64,000 bases of DNA from Mycetocola_B reblochoni (lineage in GTDB: Bacteria > Actinomycetota > Actinomycetes > Actinomycetales > Microbacteriaceae): assembly GCF_003667525.1 (NCBI RefSeq), contig NZ_RCUW01000003.1, positions 248,001-312,000 of the forward strand, in the 5' to 3' direction. Every line of letters begins with the position of its first letter. The first letter of the stretch is position 1. The position numbers and the translations under genes were made by a program. The notes beneath the pieces are model-generated. The model was given only the letters and a program-made list of their open reading frames with translations, made no database searches and was not told where the DNA came from. Positions 24,260 through 33,518 of the stretch are shown here, one piece after another.

Positions 24260-26233
24260 TCACGACTCGTCGTCCGTCGTCGAGGCGCCGGCGAACTGGG
24301 AGCGGTACAGCCGGTCGTAGGCTCCTGCCCGGGCGAGCAGCTCCTCGTGGGTGCCCTGCTCGACGATGCGCCCTGCCTCCATCACGAGGATCGTGTCGGC
24401 GTCGCGGATGGTCGACAGACGATGAGCGATGACGAACGAGGTCCTGTCGTTGCGCAGCGCGGCCATGGCCTTCTGCACGAGGAGCTCGGTCCTGGTGTCG
24501 ACCGAGGAGGTCGCCTCGTCGAGGATGAGCACGGACGGACGCGCCAGGAACGCCCGCGCGATCGTGATGAGCTGCTTCTCCCCCGCCGACACGGCACCGC
24601 CGTCGTCGTCCAGCACGGTGTCGTAGCCGTCGGGGAGCTGACGCACGAAGCGGTCGACGAACGTCGCGGTCGCCGCCGCCACCACCTCGTCGTCCGTCGC
24701 CTCGAGTCGCCCGTAGCGGATGTTCTCCCTGATGGTCCCGTCGAACAGCCAGGTGTCCTGCAGCACCATCCCGATCCGGGAGCGGAGCTCCGCCCGGGGA
24801 ACCGTGTTGATGTCGACGCCGTCGATGAGGATGCGTCCGGAGTCCACGTCGTAGAAGCGCATGATCAGGTTCACCAGGGTGGTCTTGCCCGCCCCTGTCG
24901 GCCCGACGATCGCGACGGTGCTTCCCGCCTCGACGCTGAGCGAGAGACCCTCGATGAGCGGCTCGTCCTCGACGTAGGAGAACGCCACGTCCTCGAAGCG
25001 CACCGCGCCGCGCGTGGGCTCGGGCAGCGACCCGCTGTCCTCGTCGGCGGTCTGCTCCTCGGCGTCGAGGAGCTCGAACGTCCGCTCGGCCGAGGCGACG
25101 CCCGACTGCAGCATGTTCGCCACGCCGGCGATCTCGCTCAGCGGCTGCGTGAACTCACGGGAGTACTGGATGAACGCGGTCGCGTCGCCCAGCGTCATCC
25201 CGCCCGAGGCGACGCGGAGCCCCCCGGCGACGGCGATGCCGACGTACGACAGGTACGACACGAACTGCATCGCCGGCATGATCATCCCCGAGACGAACTG
25301 TGCGCCGAAGGAGGCACGGAAGAGCCGGCCGTTGCGGGCGTCGAACTCCTGCAGCATGTCCTGCTCGCGGCCGAAGGCGGTCACGAGCTCGTGCCCGGTG
25401 AACGACTCCTCGATGTGGCTGTTGAGCTCGCCGGTGTTCTTCCACTGGGCGGCGAAGAGCTTCTGCGATCGGGTTCCGATCACTCCGGCCACGACGGCGG
25501 ACAGCGGCAGCGCCACCAGCGCGATCAGGGCGAGCTGCCACGACACGATGAACATCATCACCGCGATGCCGATCACCGTCAGCGCGGCCTGGACCAGCTG
25601 CGCGAAGGCCTGCTGCAGCGCGTTCTGGATGTTGTCGACGTCGTTGGTCACGCGCGAGAGCAGGTCCCCGCGCTGCCGACGGTCCATGTAGCTGAGCGGC
25701 AGACGGTTCAGCTTGTCTTCGACGTCCCGGCGCAGCTGGTACACGACGCGCATGACGAGACGGTTGAGGACGAAGCCCTGCGCCCACATGAACATCGAGG
25801 ACACGAGGTACATGCCCAGGACGAGGAAGATCAGCCGGCTGAGCTCGACGAAGTCGATGCCCTGGCCCGGGACGATGTCGAGCCGCGCGATCATGTCGGC
25901 CATGTCGGTGTTGCCCTCGGCGCGGAGCTGGGCGACCGTCTCCTGCGTCGTCTGCCCCTGCGGGAGGGAGAGGCTGACCACGCCGTTGAAGATGACGTCC
26001 ATCGCCCAGCCGAGCACCTTCGGCGCAAGGACGGAGAGCACGACGGACAGCACGACGAAGCCGATCACGACGGTCATGCCCAGCCGGTGCGGTGCGAGGA
26101 GCCCGACGAGGCGCTTCGCTGAGGGCCAGAAGTGCGCCGCTTTGCCTGCGGGCGCCTCCGAGCCCATCATCGGGTCCGCCGCGGGTGTGGGCTCGGACTG
26201 GTCCGGAGCAGTGGTCTGATCGGCCATGGTCAC
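24260..26233 (-). CDS. Heterodimeric ABC exporter, subunit with consensus ATPase motifs
   Basis: 657 residues, a half-transporter with an N-terminal six-helix type IV exporter membrane domain and a C-terminal ATPase. Walker A is GPTGAGKTT, the signature is the unusual 'VSAGEKQLI', Walker B 'VLILDEATSSVD' has the catalytic Glu, and the H-loop (FVIAHRLST) is intact. It partners the overlapping upstream gene, whose ATPase is degenerate, like TM287/TM288 and BmrCD. Substrates are probably drugs or lipids. GTG 26233 overlaps that gene's stop (GTGA). The ATG at 26227 is another possible start, with AGGAGG ten bases upstream. Confidence 0.9.
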   Translation of the reverse strand: MTMADQTTAPDQSEPTPAADPMMGSEAPAGKAAHFWPSAKRLVGLLAPHRLGMTVVIGFVVLSVVLSVLAPKVLGWAMDVIFNGVVSLSLPQGQTTQETVAQLRAEGNTDMADMIARLDIVPGQGIDFVELSRLIFLVLGMYLVSSMFMWAQGFVLNRLVMRVVYQLRRDVEDKLNRLPLSYMDRRQRGDLLSRVTNDVDNIQNALQQAFAQLVQAALTVIGIAVMMFIVSWQLALIALVALPLSAVVAGVIGTRSQKLFAAQWKNTGELNSHIEESFTGHELVTAFGREQDMLQEFDARNGRLFRASFGAQFVSGMIMPAMQFVSYLSYVGIAVAGGLRVASGGMTLGDATAFIQYSREFTQPLSEIAGVANMLQSGVASAERTFELLDAEEQTADEDSGSLPEPTRGAVRFEDVAFSYVEDEPLIEGLSLSVEAGSTVAIVGPTGAGKTTLVNLIMRFYDVDSGRILIDGVDINTVPRAELRSRIGMVLQDTWLFDGTIRENIRYGRLEATDDEVVAAATATFVDRFVRQLPDGYDTVLDDDGGAVSAGEKQLITIARAFLARPSVLILDEATSSVDTRTELLVQKAMAALRNDRTSFVIAHRLSTIRDADTILVMEAGRIVEQGTHEELLARAGAYDRLYRSQFAGASTTDDES

Positions 26234-27960
26234 GCCACCTCCTCGGCGCTCAGCTGCGAGGTATGGATCTCACGGTAGGTCGCGTTGGACTCCAGCAGCT
26301 CCTCGTGGGTGCCACGTCCGACCACCTGGCCGTCATCGACGACGATGATCTGGTCGGCTCCCCGGATGGTCGAGATCCGCTGGGCGACGATGATGACGGC
26401 GGCCGAGCGCGTCACGGGGACGAGCGCGGAGCGCAGCCGCGCGTCCGTGGCGACGTCGAGCGCCGAGAAGGAGTCGTCGAAGAGGTACACGGCCGGTTCG
26501 ACGACCAGCGCCCTGGCGATGCTGAGCCGCTGGCGCTGACCGCCGGAGACGTTCGTCCCGCCCTGGGAGATGGGCCCGTCCACCCCCTCCGGCATGGCGC
26601 TGACGAAGTCGTCGGCCTGCGCGACGCGGAGCGCAGCCCAGAGTCGATCGTCGTCCGCGTCGGCCGCACCGAAGCGGAGGTTGCTCGCCACCGTCCCGGA
26701 GAACAGGTACGGGCGCTGCGGCACATAGCCGATCCGGGACGCCAGCTGCTCACGGGTGTAGGCCTCCAGCGGAGCGCCGTCGAGCAGGATCCGGCCGCTG
26801 TCCGGGGCGTAGAGCCGGTCCGCGAGCTTGAGCAGGGTGGACTTCCCCGCGCCGGTCGAGCCGATGATCGCCGTCGTCGTCCCCGGCTCGGCGGTGAAGC
26901 TGACCCCCTGGACGACCGGCTTCTCTGCACCCGTGTAGCCGAACACCACATCGTGGAACTCGAGCCGGCCCCGGACGGGGACGTCGACGCCCGTGCCCTC
27001 GCTCGTCACGTCGGTCCCGACCGCGAGGACCTCGCTGACGCGCTCGGCCGACACCACCGCGCGCGGCACCATCATCGCCATGAATGTCGCCATCATGACG
27101 GCGACGAGGATCTGGAGCAGGTACTGCAGGAACGCGGTGAGGGCGCCGACCTGCATCTCGCCCGTGTCGATGCGGTGCGCGCCGAACCACAGGACCGCCG
27201 CCGTGGCCAGGTGCAGGATCATCATGATGATGGGGAACATCAGCACGAAGACGTTGCCCACCCGCACGGAGACCCCGGTGAGCGAGGTGTTCGCGTCGGC
27301 GAAGCGCGCGCGCTCGTAACGCTCCCTGACGAAGGCGCGGATGACCCGCACGCCGATCAGCTGCTCCCTCAGGATCCCGTTGATGCCGTCGATGCGCTCC
27401 TGCATGGTCCGGAACAGCGGGATGAGGAGGGACACGAGCAGCCCGACGACGACACCGAGCACGGCGACCGAGACCCAGACGAGCCAGGACAGGCCGACGT
27501 CCTCACGCAGCGCCATGACGATTCCGCCGATGCACATGATCGGCGTCGAGACCATCATGTTGAGCAGCATGAGGGTGAGGATCTGGACCTGCTGGACATC
27601 GTTCGTCCCCCGGGTGATCAGCGTCGGCGCCCCGAAACGGCCGAGCTGCGTCGCGCTGAACCCGCTCACCCTCGCGAACACGTCGCGCCGCAGATCGCGT
27701 CCGAGCGACATCGACACCCGCGAGCCGAAGTACACCGCGCAGATCGCCGCAGCGGCCTGGACCAGGCAGATCAGGAGCATCACGCCGCCGATGCTCCAGA
27801 TCACGTCGGTGTCGCCGCGGGAGACCCCCCTGTCGATGATCTGCGCGTTCAGGCTGGGCAGGTAGAGGGCCGCGAGCGTGGCGACGAGCTGGAGGACGAT
27901 GACGCAGATCACCCCCACCGTGTAGGGACGGGTGTAGCGCGCGATGATTCTGGTCAGCAT
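26230..27960 (-). CDS. Heterodimeric ABC exporter, subunit with degenerate ATP site
   Basis: 576 residues, a type IV exporter half-transporter. Walker A (GSTGAGKST) and signature (VSGGQRQRL) are canonical, but Walker B ends 'LFDDSFSALD' with Asp where the catalytic Glu should be, and the H-loop histidine is Gln ('IVAQRIST'). These are exactly the degenerate-site changes of TM287-type subunits. In the dimer its canonical signature would complete the active site of the partner. First gene of the pair; it starts with ATG 27960 with no strong SD. tRNA-fMet and its terminator lie upstream. Confidence 0.9.
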   Translation of the reverse strand: MLTRIIARYTRPYTVGVICVIVLQLVATLAALYLPSLNAQIIDRGVSRGDTDVIWSIGGVMLLICLVQAAAAICAVYFGSRVSMSLGRDLRRDVFARVSGFSATQLGRFGAPTLITRGTNDVQQVQILTLMLLNMMVSTPIMCIGGIVMALREDVGLSWLVWVSVAVLGVVVGLLVSLLIPLFRTMQERIDGINGILREQLIGVRVIRAFVRERYERARFADANTSLTGVSVRVGNVFVLMFPIIMMILHLATAAVLWFGAHRIDTGEMQVGALTAFLQYLLQILVAVMMATFMAMMVPRAVVSAERVSEVLAVGTDVTSEGTGVDVPVRGRLEFHDVVFGYTGAEKPVVQGVSFTAEPGTTTAIIGSTGAGKSTLLKLADRLYAPDSGRILLDGAPLEAYTREQLASRIGYVPQRPYLFSGTVASNLRFGAADADDDRLWAALRVAQADDFVSAMPEGVDGPISQGGTNVSGGQRQRLSIARALVVEPAVYLFDDSFSALDVATDARLRSALVPVTRSAAVIIVAQRISTIRGADQIIVVDDGQVVGRGTHEELLESNATYREIHTSQLSAEEVA

Positions 27961-28166
27961 GGGGTTCCCCGGTCGGTGATCTGAGCTGGGCGATCTGTGG
28001 CTGGACGATCGGAGAGCGACGGCAGGAGGGGGCGTTGTCCGTCGTCAATGATCCGGCCGGAATCAGACACTACCCTGTGCCGCCGACATCGCCGAGCACC
28101 GGGCGCGCGACCCCGGACGCGGCCATCAGGGGCAGGGCCACCACAGGCGCAGCCTGCACAAGCGGA

Positions 28167-28200
28167 AGGCCCCGACCCGGACGAATCCGGATCGGGGCCT
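28167..28200 (-). terminator. Terminator of tRNA-fMet
   Basis: A 14-bp stem with one mismatch surrounds a six-base loop just beyond the tRNA 3' end. It should also shield the ABC exporter genes from read-through. Confidence 0.75.
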
Positions 28201-28204
28201 GTCT

Positions 28205-28281
28205 TGGTTGCGGGGGCAGGATTTGAACCTACGACCTCTGGGTTATGAGCCCAGCGAGCTACCGAACTGCTCCACCCCGCG
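28205..28281 (-). tRNA. Initiator tRNA-fMet (anticodon CAT)
   Basis: 77 bases with CCA encoded. The 5' end CGCGGGG and 3' CCCCGCA leave the C1-A72 mismatch that marks initiator tRNA. The anticodon arm has three consecutive G-C pairs flanking CTCATAA, another initiator feature, and the T arm has GGTTCAAATCC. It is nearly identical to E. coli tRNA-fMet over most of its length. Confidence 0.97.
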
Positions 28282-28391
28282 GCACGTCAATAAGGCTAAC
28301 ACGGCCCCGGCGACGACGCGAAATCGACCCCCCGCCGCCACTCCCCCGGGCGTGTCCGCTGCTGGCCCCGAGCGGCCGGCAGCCCCGTCGC

Positions 28392-29153
28392 TCACGCACG
28401 ACGGGCGACGACCGCTCCGCCGTCAGCCGTCGGGGTCAGCCTCGCCGCCGCCAGCGCCCGCTCCAGCGCGGCATCCGTCCACGCCGGATCGCTCGGCCTC
28501 CGGCCACCGACCACGAGCGCTCCGGACGGCGCGAGGAACCACTCGACGACGCGCGCCCATTCCTCGAGCTCCGGCAGCGACTCGAGCGCCGCCCTGCTCG
28601 TCACGACGACGTCGAAGGAGTCCGGCTCGGGGAGCAGGTGTCTCGCCGCGTAGACGTTGGCCACGACGAAACGACTGCCCCACGCCTCATCCGTGGTCTC
28701 GGCGTCGGCGTCGCGGACGGCCTCGAGCGCGCGCCGGGCCGCCTCGACGGCCACGGAGGAGATGTCGAGGCCGACGAGCTGCACCCCCGCCGCGATCGCC
28801 GCAACGGCCTCCACCCCCGCCCCGCACTGCAGGGCGAGGACGCGGGTCGCCACCCCGGAGTCCGCGGCGGAGACGCCGGACTCCGGCGCATCCGCACCCC
28901 ACGCGGCCACCCACGGCGCGAGCACGTCCGGCGCCGACCGGTTCCCGGCGGTCGAGGCCGACGTCGAGGTCAAGGTCGAGGGTGTTCCGGCGCCCGGCCA
29001 GGGACGGCGCGCGCCGAGCGCCCCGTCGCCCGCCCCCGCAGCGGAGCCGTCGAGACGGTCGCGCCAGCGGGCGTCCCAGAGCTCGCGCGCCCCGACCACC
29101 CACTCGCCCGCCCGGAGATCGACGAGGGGGGCCACACCAGATGAATCTGCCAT
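28392..29153 (-). CDS. SAM-dependent methyltransferase
   Basis: About 253 residues. It has the class I methyltransferase glycine-rich motif 'VLALQCGAGVEAVAAIAAG' and the acidic end of strand 2 in 'GVQLVGLDISSVAVEAARRA' (quoted in parts), followed by 'FDVVVTSRAALESLP' as motif IV. Residues ~40-90 are low-complexity. The substrate cannot be told. ATG 29153 is preceded by TACGGT ending at -8, so it may be leaderless; a GTG three codons upstream is an alternative. It lies downstream of the UPF0182 gene and may be independent of it. Confidence 0.78.
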   Translation of the reverse strand: MADSSGVAPLVDLRAGEWVVGARELWDARWRDRLDGSAAGAGDGALGARRPWPGAGTPSTLTSTSASTAGNRSAPDVLAPWVAAWGADAPESGVSAADSGVATRVLALQCGAGVEAVAAIAAGVQLVGLDISSVAVEAARRALEAVRDADAETTDEAWGSRFVVANVYAARHLLPEPDSFDVVVTSRAALESLPELEEWARVVEWFLAPSGALVVGGRRPSDPAWTDAALERALAAARLTPTADGGAVVARRA

Positions 29154-29191
29154 GACCCCCACCGTATCCTCAGCGCGTCCGCGCCGAGGCG

Positions 29192-32149
29192 CTACTCGCC
29201 GGACAGCTCCAGGGCCTTCGTCAGAGCGTCGTTCAGGCGCTTGTCCGCCTCGCCGTACGCGGCCCAGTCGCCGTCAGCCATGGCGGCGTCCTTCTCAGAC
29301 ATGGCCTTCTTGGCGTCGTTGAGCGCCTGGGTCAGCTCCGAGGAGGGCTCGGCCGTCGCCGTGTCGCCGGACCCGCTCTCACCGGACCCGCTGTCCCCGC
29401 TGGAGCCGCTCTCGTCATCGACGTCGCTCGGCACCTCTCCGCCGTCGACGCCGTCCGCACCCGGGGTGTCCGGCACGGTGTCATCGCCGGCGTTCGCACC
29501 GGAGTCTCCGCCGAAGAGCGTGTCGAGCGCCTCGTCGAGGGTGTCCTCGAACGCCAGGTCGTCACCGAACGCGACCAGCACCTTTTGCAGCAGCGGATAG
29601 CTCGTGTTCCCCGAGGACTTGACGTACACGGGCTGAACGTAGAGCAGACCGCCACCGACCGGCAGGGTGAGCAGGTTTCCGTTGATCACCTCGGACTGGC
29701 CCTGCTTGAGGATGTTGACCTGGGCCGAGATCGTCGGGTCGGAGTTGAAGTTGTTCTGCACCTGTCCCGGCCCGGGGACCGTCGTATCCGACGTCAGGGT
29801 GAGCAGCCGGAGCTTGCCGTAGCCCTCCGCCTTCTCGCCGTCGGTGCTGCCCGCGTTCGCGTCCGCCGCGAGATACCCGGTGAGCACGTTGCGGCTGTCA
29901 TCGCCCGACGTGGCCGGGATGTACGTCGAGTACAGCGAGTAGCTCGGCTTGTCCTGGCCGGGCATCTGCATGGACAGGTAGTACGGCGCCTGCAGGTTCT
30001 TCTGGTTCTGGGTGTTCTGCGGGTCGTCGGGGGTCACCCAGGCGTCGGTCCTGGAGTAGAACTGCCCTGCCTCGGTGACGTGGTACTGACCGAGGATGGA
30101 GCGCTGGACCTTGAACATGTCCGTGGGGTAGCGCACGTGACTGAGCAGGTCGCCCGACATCTCCGAGATCGGCTTCGTCGTGCTCGGGAAGATCTTCTGC
30201 CACGACTGCAGCACCGGGTCCTCGGTGTCCCAGGCGTACAGCGTGACGGAGCCGTCGTACGCGTTGACCGTGGCCTTGACCGAGTTGCGGATGTAGTTGA
30301 TGTCGTCGATCGCGAAGCCCTGCGTCGTGGAGGACTCCTCCGAGAGGGTGTCGGTGAGGTTGGTGACCCGGGAGTACGGGTGCGTCGCCGAGGTGGTGTA
30401 CCCGTCGACGATCCACACGATCTCGCCGTCGACCACGCTGGGGTACGGGTCCTTGTCGAGCGTCAGGTACGGCGCGACCTTCTTCACCCTGTCGAGCGGC
30501 TTGCGGTCGTAGAGGATCTGCGACTCGTCGTTGACCGCGTCGGAGAGGACGATCTGCTCGGACTGGAACTTCAGCGCGTAGATGACCTTCTTGAAGATGT
30601 TGTCGAGCGTGGGACCGCCGTCGCCGCTGAAGGTGTAGCTGGCGTGGTCGCCCTCCGCCTCACCCGAGGGGTAGTCCATCTCGATGGGCGTCGTGCCCTC
30701 CGGCGCTCCGACGATCGAGTACGCGGGAGAGTTCTCGCCGAAGTAGATCCGCGGCTCGAACTCGCCGAGCTCGCCGCTGGAGGGGATGCCCGACTCCAGG
30801 AACACGGGCTGGCCGTCGGCCGACCGCTGGTTCCCGTACGCCGCGACCATGCCGAAGCCGTGCGTGTACACGACCGAGGTGTTGTCCCAGCTCTGTGCGT
30901 CGTCGAGCCCGGACTGGTTGATGTCGCGCACGGCGACGACGGTGTCCTGGATCTGCCCGTCGATCTCGTAGCGATCGACGTCGAGCACCGAGGGGAAGCG
31001 GTAGTAGGCGCGGAACTGCTGCAGCTGGGACACCGAGGGTCCGACCTGGCTCGGGTCGATGATGCGGATGTTCGCCGTCGTCTCCGCGTCGGCCCTGAGC
31101 GCGCCGGGCTCGGCGTCGGTGCGGGCGTCGTAGTCGATCTCCTCCATCTCGTCGACGCCGTAGGCCTCGCGAGTCATGTCGATGTTGCGCTGGATGTACT
31201 CCGCCTCGAGGCTGCGCTGGTTCGGCACGACCTGGAAGCGCTGCACGGCCCAGGGGTAGGCGGTGCCGATCAGGAGGGCGGAGACGACAAGCAGCGCCGT
31301 TCCGACGATGGGCATGCGCCAGCGGCCGATGACCGCGGTGACGAAGAACAGCAGGGCGACGACGATGGCGATCCCTGCGAGGATGGTGTGGCCGGGGATC
31401 GTCGCGGTGACGTCGGTGTAGTTCGCTCCGGTGATCAGACCGCTCGGGCTGGTCAGCGTCGCGAAGCGGTCGAGCCACAGGCTGACCGCCTGCAGCAGCA
31501 GGTAGATGCCCGCGGTGACGGCGATCTGGATGCGAGCGGCCTTGGAGATGCGCAGCTCGCGCCCCGAGACCCTGATCGCTCCGTACAGGTAGCCGACGGC
31601 GACAGCGAGGATCGCGGAGAAGAGCACCGCCGCCGAGGCGAAGGCGACGACAGACTGGTAGAACGGCAGCTCGAAGAGGTAGAACGAGGTGTCGAGCCCG
31701 AACTGCGGGTCGGCCTGGCCGGTCTCCGTCCTGTTCCACCACAGCAGCGCGGTCTGCCAGTTGCTCGCGCTGGCGAAGCCGCCGAACAGCCCGAGCAGCG
31801 CGGGGATCCCCCACATCGCGAAGCGGCGAAGCGGCTCGATCATCTCCTGGTAGCGGTCCAGCTCGCTGGACAGCCGCGCGTACACGGGGCGGAGCCGGTA
31901 GGCCAGCTGCAGCGACACGGCGACGGGCAGGCCGATCGCGACGAAGCCGATGAGGAACATCCCCGCGGTGGCCAGCCACTGCGTCACCAGCACGGAGCTG
32001 AAGCCGAGCTGGTCGAACCAGAGGAAGTCGGTGTAGAACCCCGAGAAGATGAAGAACAGGACGATCAGCGCCCCCACCACGCCGAGGCTGATCGCCAGGG
32101 GGGCTCTGTTCTTCTGCGGGGCGTCGGACGATGCTGCGGTTTGTGTCAC
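29192..32149 (-). CDS. UPF0182 family large membrane protein
   Basis: 985 residues, matching the usual ~950-1000 of this family (M. tuberculosis Rv3193c). Seven or so hydrophobic segments lie in the first 320 residues, for example 'LGVVGALIVLFFIFSGFYTD' and 'IAIVVALLFFVTAVIGRW'. A large extracytoplasmic region follows with conserved-looking stretches such as 'FQVVPNQRSLEAEYIQRNI' and 'FVDGYTT'-like segments. The tail is acidic and Ser/Gly/Asp-rich. Function is unknown; the family is nearly ubiquitous in actinobacteria and part of a conserved block. GTG 32149 is supported by GAGG upstream and a minus-strand TAGGAT about 45 bases before. Confidence 0.9.
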   Translation of the reverse strand: MTQTAASSDAPQKNRAPLAISLGVVGALIVLFFIFSGFYTDFLWFDQLGFSSVLVTQWLATAGMFLIGFVAIGLPVAVSLQLAYRLRPVYARLSSELDRYQEMIEPLRRFAMWGIPALLGLFGGFASASNWQTALLWWNRTETGQADPQFGLDTSFYLFELPFYQSVVAFASAAVLFSAILAVAVGYLYGAIRVSGRELRISKAARIQIAVTAGIYLLLQAVSLWLDRFATLTSPSGLITGANYTDVTATIPGHTILAGIAIVVALLFFVTAVIGRWRMPIVGTALLVVSALLIGTAYPWAVQRFQVVPNQRSLEAEYIQRNIDMTREAYGVDEMEEIDYDARTDAEPGALRADAETTANIRIIDPSQVGPSVSQLQQFRAYYRFPSVLDVDRYEIDGQIQDTVVAVRDINQSGLDDAQSWDNTSVVYTHGFGMVAAYGNQRSADGQPVFLESGIPSSGELGEFEPRIYFGENSPAYSIVGAPEGTTPIEMDYPSGEAEGDHASYTFSGDGGPTLDNIFKKVIYALKFQSEQIVLSDAVNDESQILYDRKPLDRVKKVAPYLTLDKDPYPSVVDGEIVWIVDGYTTSATHPYSRVTNLTDTLSEESSTTQGFAIDDINYIRNSVKATVNAYDGSVTLYAWDTEDPVLQSWQKIFPSTTKPISEMSGDLLSHVRYPTDMFKVQRSILGQYHVTEAGQFYSRTDAWVTPDDPQNTQNQKNLQAPYYLSMQMPGQDKPSYSLYSTYIPATSGDDSRNVLTGYLAADANAGSTDGEKAEGYGKLRLLTLTSDTTVPGPGQVQNNFNSDPTISAQVNILKQGQSEVINGNLLTLPVGGGLLYVQPVYVKSSGNTSYPLLQKVLVAFGDDLAFEDTLDEALDTLFGGDSGANAGDDTVPDTPGADGVDGGEVPSDVDDESGSSGDSGSGESGSGDTATAEPSSELTQALNDAKKAMSEKDAAMADGDWAAYGEADKRLNDALTKALELSGE

Positions 32150-32223
32150 TGTGCTGGCCTCATCGGGTCGGAGTCGTTAGCAACATCCTAAATGATTCGC
32201 CCGCCGGGTCCAGCCGGACCTGC

Positions 32224-33381
32224 CTACCCCGCGGTCGCGGCACCGGCCTCGCAGCGCGGCAGCTCGACGACGCCGTCACCGGAGGCGATCGCCTCGACCG
32301 CGCTCTCCGCACCGTCGAGCGACGACACCGCGAACACCTCGATGCCGTCGGGGATGTGGCCGACGACCTCGTCGCAGTTCCCCTCCGGTGCGAGGAAGTA
32401 GTCGGCCCCGGCATCCCGCGCACCGAACATCTTCTGCCTGATCCCTCCGATCACGCCGACCTCGCCGTCGGCCGTGATGGTTCCCGTTCCGGCGATGTCC
32501 TTGCCACCGGTGAGCTCGCCGGGGGTGAGCGTGTCGACGATCCCGAGCGCGAACATCATGCCCGCGCTGGGGCCGCCGACGTCGTCGAGCTGGATGTCGA
32601 CGGTAAAGGGGAACTCGTAGCTCGTCGTTACCCCGATACCGATGGCGGGGGCCGGAGCCTCGTCCGGGCCCTCGACGGGGGTCACCTCGACGTCGCGCTC
32701 CGTCCCGTCGCGCTCGACGGTGATCGTGATGGCGGTCCCCGCCCCGGCGTCGGCGATGAGCGAGCGCAGGCCGGCGAGGTCGCTCGGATGCGTTCCGTCG
32801 ACGCCGACGATCGTGTCGCCCTCCGCGAGCAGCCCGGAGGACGGGCCCTCCGGATCGACGTAGCCGACGCTCAACGACGCCTCCACGTCGATGTCGAGGT
32901 GCTGGAGCGCCGCGGCGATGGCGTCCTGCTGCGAGTCGACCATGAGCGTCTGGTTCTCCTCCTCGCGCTGGTCAGCCGTCTGGTCGGGCGCGAACACCTC
33001 GTCGATGGGGATCACCGCACGCGAGGGGTCGAACCACGCCTGCACGATCTGGAACCAGCTGGGACGCTGATCCGGTGTGCCGAGCACGGAGACGGTGAGC
33101 ATGTCCAGCGTCCCCTCGGCCGGGTACGTCGTGGTCCCCTCGATGCTGATCAGCGGACGGTCCTCGCCGTCGTGCTCGCTCGTGCCCAGGGTGTTGAACA
33201 CCGGCCCCGGCTGCTGGATCACGTAGGGCGCAGGCAAGAGCGCGAGCACGAGGAGCAGGACGAGCGAGACGACGAGCGCCGCCCAGCCGGCCCGTTGCGG
33301 ACGGCTGAGGGGGCGCGGGCGGCCGGACCCGCCCGCACGCTCGGGTTCGGCTGAGGGGTCGTCGGGGGTGAAGAGTGTCAC
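32224..33381 (-). CDS. Membrane-anchored PDZ/Lon-like serine protease
   Basis: About 385 residues. A short basic N terminus precedes one membrane helix (~33-50, AALVVSLVLLLVLALLP); a PDZ domain lies at ~165-240, and a Lon-type proteolytic domain at ~250-375 with the Ser-Lys dyad S272 (VGGPSAGMMFA) and K317 (GIRQKMFGA), spaced 45 residues as in Lon. The active site should face outward (YlbL/Rv3194c type). I chose GTG 33381 with AAAGG upstream; the frame is open to 33774, but that part is Arg-rich noise and overlaps the divergent gene. It sits upstream of the UPF0182 gene, 74 bases apart. Confidence 0.9.
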   Translation of the reverse strand: MTLFTPDDPSAEPERAGGSGRPRPLSRPQRAGWAALVVSLVLLLVLALLPAPYVIQQPGPVFNTLGTSEHDGEDRPLISIEGTTTYPAEGTLDMLTVSVLGTPDQRPSWFQIVQAWFDPSRAVIPIDEVFAPDQTADQREEENQTLMVDSQQDAIAAALQHLDIDVEASLSVGYVDPEGPSSGLLAEGDTIVGVDGTHPSDLAGLRSLIADAGAGTAITITVERDGTERDVEVTPVEGPDEAPAPAIGIGVTTSYEFPFTVDIQLDDVGGPSAGMMFALGIVDTLTPGELTGGKDIAGTGTITADGEVGVIGGIRQKMFGARDAGADYFLAPEGNCDEVVGHIPDGIEVFAVSSLDGAESAVEAIASGDGVVELPRCEAGAATAG

Positions 33382-33518
33382 GCAAGGCCTTTCGCACTGG
33401 TGGCGGCTCGCACTGTTCGCGGCAGGCGGACAGCTCCTGACGCCGCCGGGAACGATTATCCCAGGGTGAGCAAGTAGCGTAGAACCGCCCCCTCCTGGCG
33501 GTCTGAAAGGCGGCTGAC

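Noticed and set aside
24077..26122. Long plus-strand frames opposite the ABC exporter and amidase genes
   Set aside because: Antisense shadows with His/Arg/Asp runs, no start signals and no homology I can see.
29585..32191. An 868-codon plus-strand open frame opposite the UPF0182 gene
   Set aside because: Composition is Arg/Val/Asp/Gly-rich and shows no motif; it mirrors the codons of the UPF0182 gene.
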